Shown: positions 27,993 through 39,120 of the stretch, in pieces
Position numbering within the stretch: position 1 is the first letter of the stretch
Layout of the letters: each line of letters starts with the position of its first letter
NCBI GenBank assembly: GCA_012033255.1
Contig: JAAUSF010000005.1
Span: forward strand, 48,289 to 112,288
Length of the DNA stretch: 64,000 nt
Direction of reading: 5' to 3'
From: Cyanobacteria bacterium RU_5_0
GTDB taxonomy: Bacteria; Cyanobacteriota; Cyanobacteriia; Elainellales; Elainellaceae
Notes under the pieces: generated by a model
Seen by the model: the letters and a program-made list of their open reading frames with translations, nothing else
Told to the model about the DNA's origin: nothing
The model's database searches: none
Program-made: the position numbers and the translations under genes

Positions 27993-28478
27993 ATGATTCA
28001 TTCCACTATCCTGCTAGCTGCTGAAGCTGCTGAGGGGAAGGGAGGGCTGTTTGACATTGACGCAACCCTGCCCCTGATGGCAGTCCAGTTCGTCATCCTG
28101 GTCATTCTTCTGAATGCTCTCTTCTACAAACCCATCGGAAAGGCGATCGACGATCGGGATGCTTATATTCGTACCAATCTCACGGACGCGAAAGAGCGAC
28201 TGTCGAAAGCAGAAAATCTGGCAAAGCAATATGAGCAGGAACTGGCGGAAACTCGTCGCCAATCCCAGAAGCTGATTGCAGATGCCGAAGAAGACGCGAA
28301 ACGAATTGCCGCTCAGCAGATCGCAGAAGCCCAACAGGAAGCCCAGGCACAACGGGAGCAGGCGCAACGGGATCTAGACCAACAAAAACAGGAGGCGCTA
28401 CAGTCTCTAGAACAGCAGGTTGAGTCCCTGAGTCGCCAGATTGTAGAGAAGCTTCTGGGAACGCAGACAGTGAGTTGA
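27993..28478 (+). CDS. atpG: ATP synthase subunit b' (second stalk subunit)
   Basis: 161 residues from ATG 27993 (TTG 27987 is also in frame). One N-terminal membrane helix ([20 protein letters not shown]) followed by a long Gln/Glu/Ala coiled coil. Found only in phototrophs that use a b/b' heterodimer in place of b2. It lacks the palmitoylation-type leader of some subunit b proteins. Here atpG is the cyanobacterial name for b'. Confidence 0.95.
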   Translation: MIHSTILLAAEAAEGKGGLFDIDATLPLMAVQFVILVILLNALFYKPIGKAIDDRDAYIRTNLTDAKERLSKAENLAKQYEQELAETRRQSQKLIADAEEDAKRIAAQQIAEAQQEAQAQREQAQRDLDQQKQEALQSLEQQVESLSRQIVEKLLGTQTVS

Positions 28479-28502
28479 TAAAGCGAAGCAATTATTTCTC
28501 AG

Positions 28503-29048
28503 ATGATCATCATGGGGACTTTCTTTTTACTGACGGCTGAGGCGGCAGAGCATTCAGGCGGGTTCGGTCTCAACCTGGATATTCTAGAAACCAATTTGAT
28601 CAACTTGCTGATCATTTATGGTGTCTTGTTCTACTTTGGACGCGGTTTCCTAGGAAAAATTCTGTCGGAACGGAAAGCGCGAATTGAGGAAGCGATCAAG
28701 GACGCTGAGCAGCGCAAGCAAGAAGCGGCGGCGGCATTGGCTGATGAGCAGCAGAGATTGGCTCAAGCTCAGACTGAGGCGGCTCGAATTCGGGCAGAGG
28801 CGGAGGAACGAGCGAAGGCAACTCGTGATGCAGTCTTGGTGCAGGCTCAAGAAGACATGGCGCGGATGAGAACGGCGGCAGCGCAGGATCTCTCGTCTCA
28901 GCAAGAGCGGATTACGAATGAACTGCGGCAGCAAATTGCGGCTCTAGCCTTGCAACAGGTTGAGTCTCACTTGCGATCGAATTTAAGCGAAGAGGCTCAA
29001 TATCAGTTGCTCGATCGCAGCATTGCCATGATAGGAGGTTCTTCATGA
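28503..29048 (+). CDS. atpF: ATP synthase subunit b
   Basis: 181 residues. Peripheral stalk: membrane helix LINLLIIYGVLFYFGRGFLG near 30-50, then an extended coiled coil of Ala/Glu/Gln/Arg heptads. Pairs with b'. The TGA stop overlaps the delta ATG (ATGA, 29045-29048), so translation is coupled. Confidence 0.96.
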   Translation: MIIMGTFFLLTAEAAEHSGGFGLNLDILETNLINLLIIYGVLFYFGRGFLGKILSERKARIEEAIKDAEQRKQEAAAALADEQQRLAQAQTEAARIRAEAEERAKATRDAVLVQAQEDMARMRTAAAQDLSSQQERITNELRQQIAALALQQVESHLRSNLSEEAQYQLLDRSIAMIGGSS

Positions 29049-29602
29049 AATCTACGCTGTTAGCCACTGAGATTGCTGAGCCATATTCTCAGGCGCTCAT
29101 GTCTCTGGCAAAAGATCAAAATTTAACCGATCGCATTGGTGAGGATGTCAATTCTTTGCTAACCGTGCTGAAGGAATCGGAGGATTTGCGCCGTTGCCTA
29201 ATGAGTCCACTGGTTAGCCTGGATGTGAAAAAGGTAGTGTTGCGGCGGATCGCCAGCGATCAGCTTCATCCCTACACCCTGAATTTCCTGCTGCTGCTGG
29301 TCGATCGGGGACGCATTCCGTTTGTCGAAGAAATTTGTAAGCAGTATCAGGAATTGCTGCGGAAGCTGAAACAAGCTGTTCTTGCGGAAGTGACCTCGGC
29401 TGTTCCCCTTTTAGAGGCTCAACGAGAATCTATCCGCCAGAAGGTGCAATCTTACACTCAGGCACACTATGTGGATATGGAGAACGTTGTCAATCCAGAT
29501 CTGTTGGGTGGAGTCATTATCAAAGTTGGTTCTCAAATCATCGACGTTAGCCTGCGTGGGCAACTGCGCCGTATTGGAGTGCGCCTAACCAGCACAACCT
29601 GA
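29045..29602 (+). CDS. atpH: ATP synthase subunit delta (OSCP)
   Basis: 185 residues. Links the peripheral stalk to the top of F1. N-terminal helical bundle starts IAEPYSQALMSLAKDQN; the C-terminal signature is PDLLGGVIIKVGSQIIDVSL. Called atpD in older cyanobacterial nomenclature. Starts inside the atpF stop. Confidence 0.97.
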   Translation: MKSTLLATEIAEPYSQALMSLAKDQNLTDRIGEDVNSLLTVLKESEDLRRCLMSPLVSLDVKKVVLRRIASDQLHPYTLNFLLLLVDRGRIPFVEEICKQYQELLRKLKQAVLAEVTSAVPLLEAQRESIRQKVQSYTQAHYVDMENVVNPDLLGGVIIKVGSQIIDVSLRGQLRRIGVRLTSTT

Positions 29603-29651
29603 GGGAAGTTCTGAGTTCTAAGTTTTAAGTTCTTGGTTAAGGATTTTCTGA

Positions 29652-29690
29652 CTCAAAACTCAAAACTCAAAACTCAAAACTCAAAACTCA
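29652..29690. repeat. Heptanucleotide tandem repeat (CTCAAAA)5
   Basis: Five complete copies of CTCAAAA plus a partial one, in the 115-nt gap between the delta and alpha genes. Heptamer repeats of this type are a known feature of filamentous cyanobacterial genomes. It ends 28 nt before the alpha ATG. Confidence 0.9.
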
Positions 29691-29708
29691 TTCATCCTTA
29701 GTTAGTGA

Positions 29709-31238
<1,530 letters not shown>

Positions 31239-31296
31239 GGGTAGTACGGGTGAGCCGCTGTTCGCCCGTATACAGAATAATTATTCAAGACGCGCT

Positions 31297-31408
31297 GTGC
31301 AACTTGAGGGCTACAAGCCTTGATTTCTAGTAAGGTAGACCTCTTGCCTGCTCCGCTCTGGACGGGCGAGACGCTCAATCCCACAAGCAATGTCAACAAG
31401 TTGCACAT
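31297..31408. repeat. MITE between alpha and gamma genes
   Basis: About 112 bp with inverted ends: TGTGCAACTTG on the left and CAAGTTGCACA on the right. The interior holds gctctggacgggcgagac-type words shared with other intergenic repeats here (21.06 and 56.46 kb). It fills most of the 200-nt gap inside the atp operon without disturbing either gene. Confidence 0.65.
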
Positions 31409-31444
31409 GGCATTTCAAGCGGATTTCATGTGAGGTAAATGATT

Positions 31445-32398
31445 ATGGCAAACCTGAAGGCGATCCGCGATCGCATTAAGTCGGTCAAGAATACGAAAAA
31501 AATTACGGAAGCCATGCGGTTAGTGGCGGCGGCAAAAGTTCGTCGCGCCCAAGAGCAAGTGATTGCGACTCGTCCGTTTGCCGATCGCCTGGCGCAAGTG
31601 CTGTATGGGTTACAAACTCGTCTGCGGTTCGAGGATGCAAATTTGCCGCTATTGAAGTTGCGAGATGTGCAAACGGTTGGTTTGCTGGTCGTGTCGGGCG
31701 ATCGGGGGCTGTGTGGCGGCTACAACAGCAATGTCATTAAGCGGGCTGAGACGCGGATCAAGGAACTGAAGGCAGATGGGGTGAATTACCAACTCGTCTT
31801 GGTGGGGCGCAAAGCGATCCAATATTTTCAGCGTCGAGATCAGCCCATTAGCGCCACTTTTTCCGGGTTAGAGCAAATTCCAACGGCATCAGAAGCCTCT
31901 CAAATTGCCGATGAGTTGCTGTCACTGTTCCTGTCGGAGACGGTCGATCGGGTTGAATTGATCTACACCCGATTCGTTTCCACAATTAGTTCTCGTCCGG
32001 TGATTCAAACATTGCTACCGCTTGATCCGCAAGGGCTAGAGGCGGCTGATGATGAAATCTTCCGTCTGACGACTCGCGGCGGGGATTTCACTGTCGAACG
32101 GCAAAAAGTTGGTACGTCAACACCGGCTCCTTTGCCCAAAGACATGATCTTTGAGCAAGACCCCGTACAAATCTTAGATGCCTTGTTGCCGTTATATCTG
32201 AATAATCAGTTACTTCGAGCATTACAAGAATCGGCAGCCAGTGAGTTAGCCGCTCGAATGACTGCGATGAGCAACGCGAGTGAGAATGCCAAAGAACTGA
32301 TCAAATCGCTTACCTTGTCATATAACAAAGAGCGCCAGGCGGCGATCACTCAAGAAATTCTGGAAGTCGTGGGTGGTGCTGAAGCGTTGTCAGGTTAA
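31445..32398 (+). CDS. atpC: ATP synthase subunit gamma
   Basis: About 317 residues from ATG 31445 ([20 protein letters not shown]); ATG 31439 adds only two residues. Central rotor shaft. Longer than the E. coli protein, with the phototroph-specific insert near 195-230 but without the redox-active cysteine pair found in chloroplasts. The C-terminus [21 protein letters not shown] is conserved. Named atpG in E. coli-style nomenclature. Last gene of the operon; no clear U-run terminator follows. Confidence 0.97.
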   Translation: MANLKAIRDRIKSVKNTKKITEAMRLVAAAKVRRAQEQVIATRPFADRLAQVLYGLQTRLRFEDANLPLLKLRDVQTVGLLVVSGDRGLCGGYNSNVIKRAETRIKELKADGVNYQLVLVGRKAIQYFQRRDQPISATFSGLEQIPTASEASQIADELLSLFLSETVDRVELIYTRFVSTISSRPVIQTLLPLDPQGLEAADDEIFRLTTRGGDFTVERQKVGTSTPAPLPKDMIFEQDPVQILDALLPLYLNNQLLRALQESAASELAARMTAMSNASENAKELIKSLTLSYNKERQAAITQEILEVVGGAEALSG

Positions 32399-32475
32399 TT
32401 GGCGTACCTCTAATTTAGTTATGATTGATCGGCTAGCTCCGACGATAGAGAAAACCTAACAAATCAGGATCTATA

Positions 32476-33363
32476 GTGCAGGCAAAGCATTCGATCGAGC
32501 AGACTGACCCACCTCGTTCTCCGAGAGAGACGCTGCCTACGATGTATGACTTGCCCAGTGAAGATCCGGAGGAACCAGGATTGCCCGATGAATTTCACGA
32601 CCTCCAGCCTCAACTGTTGAGTCGTACCTGTCATCCTCCCCACTATTCGCCAGAGTGGATGTTTACTGGGACAGACATCAACTTGTACTACAACGTTCGT
32701 CATCCCCGGTGGTATAAACGTCCGGACTGGTTTCTGGTCGTTGGAGTGCCGCGACTGTATGACGAAATCGATTTGCGGCTGAGCTATGTTATCTGGCAAG
32801 AAGGCATTGCACCACGAGTGGTCGTCGAACTGCTTTCTCCTGGAACAGAGACAGAAGACTTGGGAGAGCAAGTTCGATCGGATGACCTGATTCAACCCTC
32901 TAGCGAAGCGCCCTCTACTCAGGAGGAACCTGAGACTGCTAAGAACCAAAAACCTCCGGGTAAATGGGAAGTTTATGAGCAAATCTTGCGCGTCCCTCAT
33001 TATCTAGTTTTTAGCCGTTACACCAATCGGATGAGAGCATTTACCCTGGTAGGCGATCGTTATCAGGAGATTGCCATTGACTCCAACTCGCCAAGAGTTT
33101 GGATTCCATCGCTTGAGTTAGGGCTGGGGCTTTGGCAGGGGCCGTTTGAAGGCATTGAGCGGCTGTGGTTACGATGGTATGATGCTGAAGGCAATTGGCT
33201 GCTGACGGATACCGAACTCGCTCTGGAACAAGCCCAACAAGAACGCCAACGGGCTGAGGTTGCAGAGCAACGGGCAAATATAGCTGAACAACGAGCTGAG
33301 ACGGCTGAACAACGAGCAGAACAACTTGCTCAACGCCTCCGGGATCTGGGGATTGACCCATAA
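32476..33363 (+). CDS. Uma2 family (DUF820) protein with C-terminal coiled coil
   Basis: 295 residues from GTG at 32476. Uma2 core: YKRPDWFLVVGVPRL, VWIP-type strands, VVVELLSPGTETEDLG, KWEVYEQILRVPHYLVFSRY. The first 45 residues are a disordered Pro/Glu-rich leader. The C-terminus is a heptad array of AEQRA words ending LAQRLRDLGIDP, homologous to the coiled-coil end of the gene at 23650-24393. Nuclease-like fold, function unknown. 78 nt after atpC, on the same strand but probably separate from the ATP synthase operon. Confidence 0.88.
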   Translation: MQAKHSIEQTDPPRSPRETLPTMYDLPSEDPEEPGLPDEFHDLQPQLLSRTCHPPHYSPEWMFTGTDINLYYNVRHPRWYKRPDWFLVVGVPRLYDEIDLRLSYVIWQEGIAPRVVVELLSPGTETEDLGEQVRSDDLIQPSSEAPSTQEEPETAKNQKPPGKWEVYEQILRVPHYLVFSRYTNRMRAFTLVGDRYQEIAIDSNSPRVWIPSLELGLGLWQGPFEGIERLWLRWYDAEGNWLLTDTELALEQAQQERQRAEVAEQRANIAEQRAETAEQRAEQLAQRLRDLGIDP

Positions 33364-33382
33364 AACGGTGTTGGTAATTAGT

Positions 33383-33496
33383 ATAGCGACAGCCACTTGG
33401 GTTAGGACGGGGTGCAGGGGTTCCACCCCTAGCTGGGGGCTTCGCCCCCACACCCTCTTTGATCCCGATGTCCTAACCTTGACGGCGACAGCTATA
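33383..33496. repeat. Palindromic MITE, copy 2, TATAGC ends
   Basis: Ends TATAGC and GCTATA, inner arms ggttaggacgggg and cccgatgtcctaacc, and a central stem tgggggcttcgccccca. Both flanks carry AATTAG (taattag before, aattagt after), a plausible target duplication. Nearly identical to 2204-2309 and sharing its ends with 8954-9067. Confidence 0.82.
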
Positions 33497-33714
33497 ATTA
33501 GTAATTGTTCAAACAAACCACAAAGCCCGATCGCCTGATTGCATTCTGCGCTCAAGTGCATTGCTCTTATCAATTAAGCTGTCAATTAAAGCGTTTTTAT
33601 CTGTAGTGGTTGAACGCGAGTCGCCTAGGGATTGGCGAGGTCTTAGGAGAGTTAGCGGCTACTCCTAAGCCTCTGACCTACAGAACTGTATACCATGCCT
33701 CCACTGCACGATCG

Positions 33715-35301
33715 TTATCGCACCGTCTTGATGTTATCGACCTGGCGTTGGAATTGATCGGTGAAAATGCTTAAGACTGTTCGATCGCGGGTGATGATAT
33801 TGGCAGTTATGGACATCCCCGATTGCAACGGAATTTCTCGTCCACCTGTCTGGAGAACTTGAGAGTCCATTTCAACCTTGATTGGGAAACGATAAAACTG
33901 ATTGATTTGATCAGGGGGTAGGGCATCCGAGCCGATGTTGACAATCTTGCCTTCGATATCACCGAATTCGCTAAAGGGGAAGGTGTCAATCCGGATATCT
34001 ACTTCCATACCCTCTGAGATGAAACCGATGTCTTTGTTGGTGACATAAACTTCGGCAATCAGCGCATTCTCAGGCACAATTTTCAGGATTGGCTCAGTCG
34101 AGTTGGCAACGAATCCAGTTCCTTTAGCTTGGATATCGAAAACAATCCCATCTGTGGGGGCAACCAATTCTTGGTATCTCAAATTCTGCTCTGCTTGGCT
34201 CAACTGGCTAGTCGTTTCGGCAATCCGAGCTTCATTATCCAAAATTCTCTGATATAGCTGGGTGTCGATCGACTCAATTTGCTCTTGATTATCGGCAATC
34301 CGGTCCCGCAGTTCAGTCTCCGTCACCGAAACCGTATTGTCAAGATTTTCTTCTGCCTGATCGCGGGCAAACAAGAGGCGCTGTTCTTCTTGATTTAACT
34401 CCTCCACTTTCGATTGAGACTCTAAAACTTGTTGTCGTTGCCGAACCACTTGCAGGCGTTGAATGCCGCCTTCCTCTAGTAGCGTTTCCAGATCGCCTAG
34501 CACTTGTTGATCGATCGTCAGCGTTTCTCTGGCGGTCGTTAGCTGAGTCCGCACTTGGTTCAGTTGTTCATTCAACTGAGAGACTTCTAATTCGGCAGCA
34601 GCGACCCGCGATCGATTCTCATTTAAGCCCGATTCAAGACGTCTTTGTTGGTCTATGGGCAAACTTGGATCGAGCGAACCCGACAACTGCGACTCATACA
34701 ATTGAATTTCTGCTAGCAAGGCATCTCGATTAACCGTCAGCGATCGAATTTCAGGAGGCAGATTCAATCGCTGTAACTCAGCCACACTGAGAGGGACTGA
34801 GTCATTGAGTTGCGATCGATAAAACTGGTTTTGTCGCTTGAGCAACTCCAAAATTTGTTCAAGCGATTGCTGTTCTGCCTCGGCTGCCGTCGGATCGAAG
34901 CGAATCAGAGGATCACCTTTTTTCACATGCTGTCCTTCGGTGACATAAATTTCTTCGACCACACCGCCAACTGGAGCCTGAATGGGCTGCACTTGACCTT
35001 GCGGCTGCAACTGTCCGGTGGCAGGCACCGCCTCCTCAATTTTGGCGATCGCTGCCCACAGAATACTGAACGATGCCACCCCCACGATTCCCCAGACGAT
35101 CGCCCGTGACCAGATGCTCGGTTGCTGCAAAATTACAGGCTGATCAAACGTTTCCGTCCGCACTAGTTCTCTAGAGGAGGTTGGCTCTAGCTGCCCATCC
35201 TGGTCTTGAATATCTCCCGGAACAACAGTGGTAGACAATTGCCCACTCCTGCCGTTTCGCCTTGCTCCATTTCCGTTTGGATTGCCGTTTCGTCGGGTCA
35301 T
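33715..35301 (-). CDS. HlyD family periplasmic adaptor of a type I secretion system
   Basis: 528 residues. Bridges the inner-membrane ABC exporter and a TolC-like outer-membrane channel. Disordered N-terminus with Gly/Asn/Arg, one membrane helix near 65-85 (AIVWGIVGVASFSILWAAIA), lipoyl-like strand PVGGVVEEIYVTEGQHVKKG, a very long coiled coil (about 130-380) and a beta-barrel domain (GTGFVANSTEPILKIVPE onward). Third gene of the minus-strand operon, 64 nt after the ABC gene. A TolC homologue is not in the window. Confidence 0.93.
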   Translation of the reverse strand: MTRRNGNPNGNGARRNGRSGQLSTTVVPGDIQDQDGQLEPTSSRELVRTETFDQPVILQQPSIWSRAIVWGIVGVASFSILWAAIAKIEEAVPATGQLQPQGQVQPIQAPVGGVVEEIYVTEGQHVKKGDPLIRFDPTAAEAEQQSLEQILELLKRQNQFYRSQLNDSVPLSVAELQRLNLPPEIRSLTVNRDALLAEIQLYESQLSGSLDPSLPIDQQRRLESGLNENRSRVAAAELEVSQLNEQLNQVRTQLTTARETLTIDQQVLGDLETLLEEGGIQRLQVVRQRQQVLESQSKVEELNQEEQRLLFARDQAEENLDNTVSVTETELRDRIADNQEQIESIDTQLYQRILDNEARIAETTSQLSQAEQNLRYQELVAPTDGIVFDIQAKGTGFVANSTEPILKIVPENALIAEVYVTNKDIGFISEGMEVDIRIDTFPFSEFGDIEGKIVNIGSDALPPDQINQFYRFPIKVEMDSQVLQTGGREIPLQSGMSITANIITRDRTVLSIFTDQFQRQVDNIKTVR

Positions 35302-35365
35302 AGTGGAAAACTCCTTGGTCGATTACCTTCTCAATTTGCTGAGCAATTTAATACCACATTAGGCT

Positions 35366-38300
35366 TCAGGTCTCTTCGATAGCTTGCTGTTGGAAGAGAC
35401 AGTAATACCGTCCACGGAGCGCCATCAGTTCTTCGTGGGTGCCGATTTCGACGGGCGATCCTTTATCCATCAGCAGAATCACATCAGCATTGCGAATCGT
35501 ACTGAGACGGTGAGTGATGAAGAAGACGGTGCGACCTCGGAACGCTTCAGCGAGATTTAGGCAAACCCGACGCTCAGTGTCATAATCGAGGGCACTCGTG
35601 GCTTCGTCCATGATCAGCAAATTGGGGTTTTGCAAGATAGTCCGGGCGATCGCAATTCGTTGCCGTTGTCCTCCAGATAGAGAGGCTCCCCGTTCTCCCA
35701 CTCGCGTGTTATAGCCATTCGGCAACTGCATGATGAACTCATGCGCCACAGCAACCTCGGCTGCCCGGATAATTTCTTCCGCCGAAGCATGAGGACAGGT
35801 CAGGGCAATATTTTCCTGAACACTTCCTTCAAACAGCAAGGTGTCTTGGGGCACAATCCCAATTTGCTGTCGGAGAGAGTACAGTTCGACCTTGCTGATG
35901 TCATATCCATCAATCAAGATCCGCCCTGATTCTAGATCATACAAGCGAGGCAAGAGCTTCATCAGCGTACTCTTACCAGACCCACTCTGACCGACGATGC
36001 CCACAAACGCGCCAATCGGAAATTCTAAGCTGACATTGGTGAGTTGGTAAGGTCCAGTGTTACCGAAGCGGAAGGACAAATCATCAAACTTGACGGCTCC
36101 CTGGATCAAAGGCATCGGAATATTGGAGCGATCGAGTTCATCTGCCTCCGGTGCCGCATCCACAATATCGCTCAAACGCTCGATCGACAGCCCCACTTCC
36201 TGGAAGTTTTGCCACAGTTGTGCCAATCGCAACAGCGGACTGGTCACATATCCTGAAATAATTCGGAACGCAATTAACTGACCGAGAGACATCTGCTGGT
36301 TGAGAACCAGATACGCTCCTACCCACAGCACCAACAAGCCTGAAAGCTGGTTGAGGAAGGTACTGGCTGATCCCGCCGTGGTTGAAGTCAGAACGGTCTT
36401 AAATCCAGCACTGACATACCGAGCATAGCGTTGCTGCCATTGCCAGCGTGCCCGTAGCTCCATGTTTTGCGCTTTCACCGTCTGGATACCCGACACCACC
36501 TCTACCAAGTACGATTGGGTTTCAGCGTTCCGTTCTGCCTTAACGCGCAACTGATTTCGGATGAGCGGCGATGCCACGACTGCGAGTAACACAAACAGCG
36601 GGATCGTCACCAACGAAACCAAGGTCAGGAGCCAGCTATAGAGCAACATCACGATGATGTAGATCACCGAGAAGAGGGCATCCAGCACCACCGTTAGTGC
36701 CGTTCCTGTCAAGAATTGCCGGATATTTTCTAGCTCGTTAATTCGGGTTGCCAGTTCACCCACAGGGCGGCGTTCAAAGTAGCGCAGAGGTAAACGCAAC
36801 AGGTGGTCAATAATCTCCGAACCTAACGCCATATCAATGCGGTTCGTGGTATCAACAAACAAATACGTTCGTAGACTGCTCAAGATTGCCTCGAAGATCG
36901 CAATCACCACCAGGAAAATGCCCAGAACATGCAGCGTACTAACACTTTGCTGCACAATCACCTTATCGATGATCACCTGCACCATCAATGGGTTTGCTAA
37001 CGCGAAGAGTTGCACGAAGAACGAGGCAACAAAGACCTCAATCAACACTTTGCGATGGCGCTTGAGGGAAGGCAGAAACCAATCTAGACCGAATCGCTTT
37101 TGGGGTGTTTGTTTAGTCGGCTGAACTAACAGCACATCGCCTCGATCGCCCCATGTCTCGACAAAATCAGCAGGCTTGCGCTTGACGATCCCTAGCTCAG
37201 GAACCGCGATCACCAGTTCGCGTTCGTTGATGCTGTAGAGCAGGGCGAGGCTATCTTGCCATTGCACCAACGCGGGCGGCTCTAAGCGTCCGACGGCATT
37301 AGCCGGAATCGTGACCAATTGAGCATGGAGTCCCATCATTTCTGCGACAGCACCGCAAAGCTCTAGCGAAACGTCACTGCCTCGCTGCATCTGATTCGTC
37401 AGCACCCGTTTGATCACATCTCTGCGGAAGGGCATATTAAAGTGCTGACAGAGCATCTGGAAACATGCCATTCCTACTTCAGGTTGCCCTTTACCGCGTA
37501 CAAACGGATATTTCTGCGGTGATTGAGGAATGGCACCGTAACCAATGCTGGGATCGGCTTCAGGGGGACGATCGGGTGCATACGGGATCTCGGTTTCAGG
37601 TGATTGGATCACGGTAACTGGGGATTCTGCAATGACCCGATCGACAACCACCTCTTCCGTAATCGATTGCGGGAAGCCAATCACACGCGCTGGTCGATCG
37701 CCCGTCACCTCCAGATATGCGCCCACATCGGCAGATTTAGTGTTGATGTTGAGCCGAGTCGATATCGGACAGTTGCGAATTTCACCCCCCCCACTGACCA
37801 ACCAAATCCGATCGCGTTCTAACTGGCTGATGGGCGTCCGACCGGGAGGCAGATTACAGACGACGGCATCTTCTGACGCTTGGAAGGTGAGGTCTTTTAG
37901 ATCCGCATCGCCGATCGCCTGCCGATGAATCTCTGCCCCCAACAAATCAAAGATCTCAATCAAAGGACATTCTTGTCGGAGCGCCAAGGCAAACTGCGGT
38001 TCTCGCTCCATGAGTCCCAGGAAGTCACCCGCATCGAAGGTGAGGCAAATGGTTTCTTGGGAAGCGATCGCCGTCTCACAAGGCACTCCTCGCACCAATC
38101 CAACCCAACCCAGAATCGCTCCTGGCTTCAAAAGCTGGAGGGTTACAGGTTTTTGGGTGCGGGGGTCATAGCCGAGCATTCGCACCTGTCCCTCGTAGAG
38201 AATCGAGACTTGAGCCGGTATTTTGTCTCGCACTAGCACAGCTTGACCCATGCGATAGCGCAATAGCTGAATCTTGTCCGTCAGATAAGTGAGGGAGCCA

Positions 38301-38368
38301 GAGGAGAGGCGATCGAACGGCGAAATTGCCGTCAAAAATTCTTGAACAGAAGTTTTTGTGTAAGTCAT
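35366..38368 (-). CDS. ABC exporter with cNMP-binding and C39-like domains
   Basis: 1000 residues. Residues about 15-145 form a cyclic-nucleotide-binding-like domain. Residues about 310-430 are a C39-like domain whose catalytic Cys position is lost (QPEVGMACFQML where active peptidases have DCG before AC); the partner His strand reads DSLALL. It therefore probably docks a substrate rather than cutting a leader. Six membrane helices follow (about 450-740), then an ATPase with Walker A GQSGSGKST, signature LSGGQRQR and Walker B LLIMDEATSALD. Similar in layout to HetC-type and other cyanobacterial exporters. Its ATG overlaps the stop of the PPIase gene (ATGA). The secreted substrate is unknown. 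Confidence 0.93.
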   Translation of the reverse strand: MTYTKTSVQEFLTAISPFDRLSSGSLTYLTDKIQLLRYRMGQAVLVRDKIPAQVSILYEGQVRMLGYDPRTQKPVTLQLLKPGAILGWVGLVRGVPCETAIASQETICLTFDAGDFLGLMEREPQFALALRQECPLIEIFDLLGAEIHRQAIGDADLKDLTFQASEDAVVCNLPPGRTPISQLERDRIWLVSGGGEIRNCPISTRLNINTKSADVGAYLEVTGDRPARVIGFPQSITEEVVVDRVIAESPVTVIQSPETEIPYAPDRPPEADPSIGYGAIPQSPQKYPFVRGKGQPEVGMACFQMLCQHFNMPFRRDVIKRVLTNQMQRGSDVSLELCGAVAEMMGLHAQLVTIPANAVGRLEPPALVQWQDSLALLYSINERELVIAVPELGIVKRKPADFVETWGDRGDVLLVQPTKQTPQKRFGLDWFLPSLKRHRKVLIEVFVASFFVQLFALANPLMVQVIIDKVIVQQSVSTLHVLGIFLVVIAIFEAILSSLRTYLFVDTTNRIDMALGSEIIDHLLRLPLRYFERRPVGELATRINELENIRQFLTGTALTVVLDALFSVIYIIVMLLYSWLLTLVSLVTIPLFVLLAVVASPLIRNQLRVKAERNAETQSYLVEVVSGIQTVKAQNMELRARWQWQQRYARYVSAGFKTVLTSTTAGSASTFLNQLSGLLVLWVGAYLVLNQQMSLGQLIAFRIISGYVTSPLLRLAQLWQNFQEVGLSIERLSDIVDAAPEADELDRSNIPMPLIQGAVKFDDLSFRFGNTGPYQLTNVSLEFPIGAFVGIVGQSGSGKSTLMKLLPRLYDLESGRILIDGYDISKVELYSLRQQIGIVPQDTLLFEGSVQENIALTCPHASAEEIIRAAEVAVAHEFIMQLPNGYNTRVGERGASLSGGQRQRIAIARTILQNPNLLIMDEATSALDYDTERRVCLNLAEAFRGRTVFFITHRLSTIRNADVILLMDKGSPVEIGTHEELMALRGRYYCLFQQQAIEET

Positions 38369-39120
38369 GGCGTGGGGGCACTGGTAGAACTATCGACGAG
38401 GGATAAAGGACCGAGTTTATTGAGTTGATCTCGCAACCAGTTATTAAAACATTCGTCTAAGAGACGACGACGCATCGAATCATCCATCTGAGCAGGAATA
38501 AATTTTTCCAACCGCACCAACACTAGCCACTCTCCGACCCGCGTCGGTGGACAAAGCTGTCCAGGCTGGCTGAGGGTAAGCAGTTGCGCCAATGTGGGGT
38601 GTGGTACGCTCAACTCTACCGGACCAATCAAGCCATCGGTTTGCGCCTCTGGTCCTTGAGAATACGTCCGTGCCAGTTCACCCAGAGCTTGCTCTCCCTC
38701 TAAGATCCGGAAGTAGAGTTCTTGAGCAATCCCGACATCCTGCGTCCGAATCAACGAGTAGATCACTTTATCCAGCTGGTTTTTCCGGCTCAAGAAATAG
38801 GATTCTAGCTTGGGACCCCACGTGTCTTTTTTGAATTTCTCAATTCGTAGCTCACGAGTCGCCAGCGATTTGAGTTGTTCGGGAGCCATCCCATAACGAC
38901 CCATCCAGGCTTGACGAGCTTTGTCATCAGTGATTTGATTCTGGGTGAAGAACTGCTGGCAGACTTGCTCGGTTTCTTCTGGGGTACAGTCGATCGACGC
39001 AATTGCCTGATCAATCAAAATTTCCTGAATAAATTGTGGCAGCATTTGATAGCCTGCCATCAGGGGCAGCACCTCTTCAGCCGTAATCGAGCGATCGCCA
39101 ATCTTTAGAACCTCAGCCAT
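38365..39120 (-). CDS. Parvulin-type peptidyl-prolyl isomerase of the secretion operon
   Basis: 251 residues, no signal peptide, so probably cytoplasmic. An N-terminal SurA/PrsA-like helical part (about 1-125) is followed by a shortened parvulin-like domain: ALGELARTYSQGPEAQTDGL near 155, then PTRVGEWLVLVRLEKFIP. Proteins of this kind are found next to cyanobacterial HlyD/ABC export genes and may keep the substrate unfolded. First gene of the three-gene operon; overlaps the ABC gene by four bases. Confidence 0.83.
   Translation of the reverse strand: MAEVLKIGDRSITAEEVLPLMAGYQMLPQFIQEILIDQAIASIDCTPEETEQVCQQFFTQNQITDDKARQAWMGRYGMAPEQLKSLATRELRIEKFKKDTWGPKLESYFLSRKNQLDKVIYSLIRTQDVGIAQELYFRILEGEQALGELARTYSQGPEAQTDGLIGPVELSVPHPTLAQLLTLSQPGQLCPPTRVGEWLVLVRLEKFIPAQMDDSMRRRLLDECFNNWLRDQLNKLGPLSLVDSSTSAPTP

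Noticed and set aside
28014..28934. Minus-strand open frames in the atp operon
   Set aside because: Antisense shadows of the coiled-coil b and b' genes with no independent features.
33601..33690. Hairpin cttaggag/ctcctaag as a terminator between convergent genes
   Set aside because: Stem of 8 bp but a long loop and no U-run on either strand.
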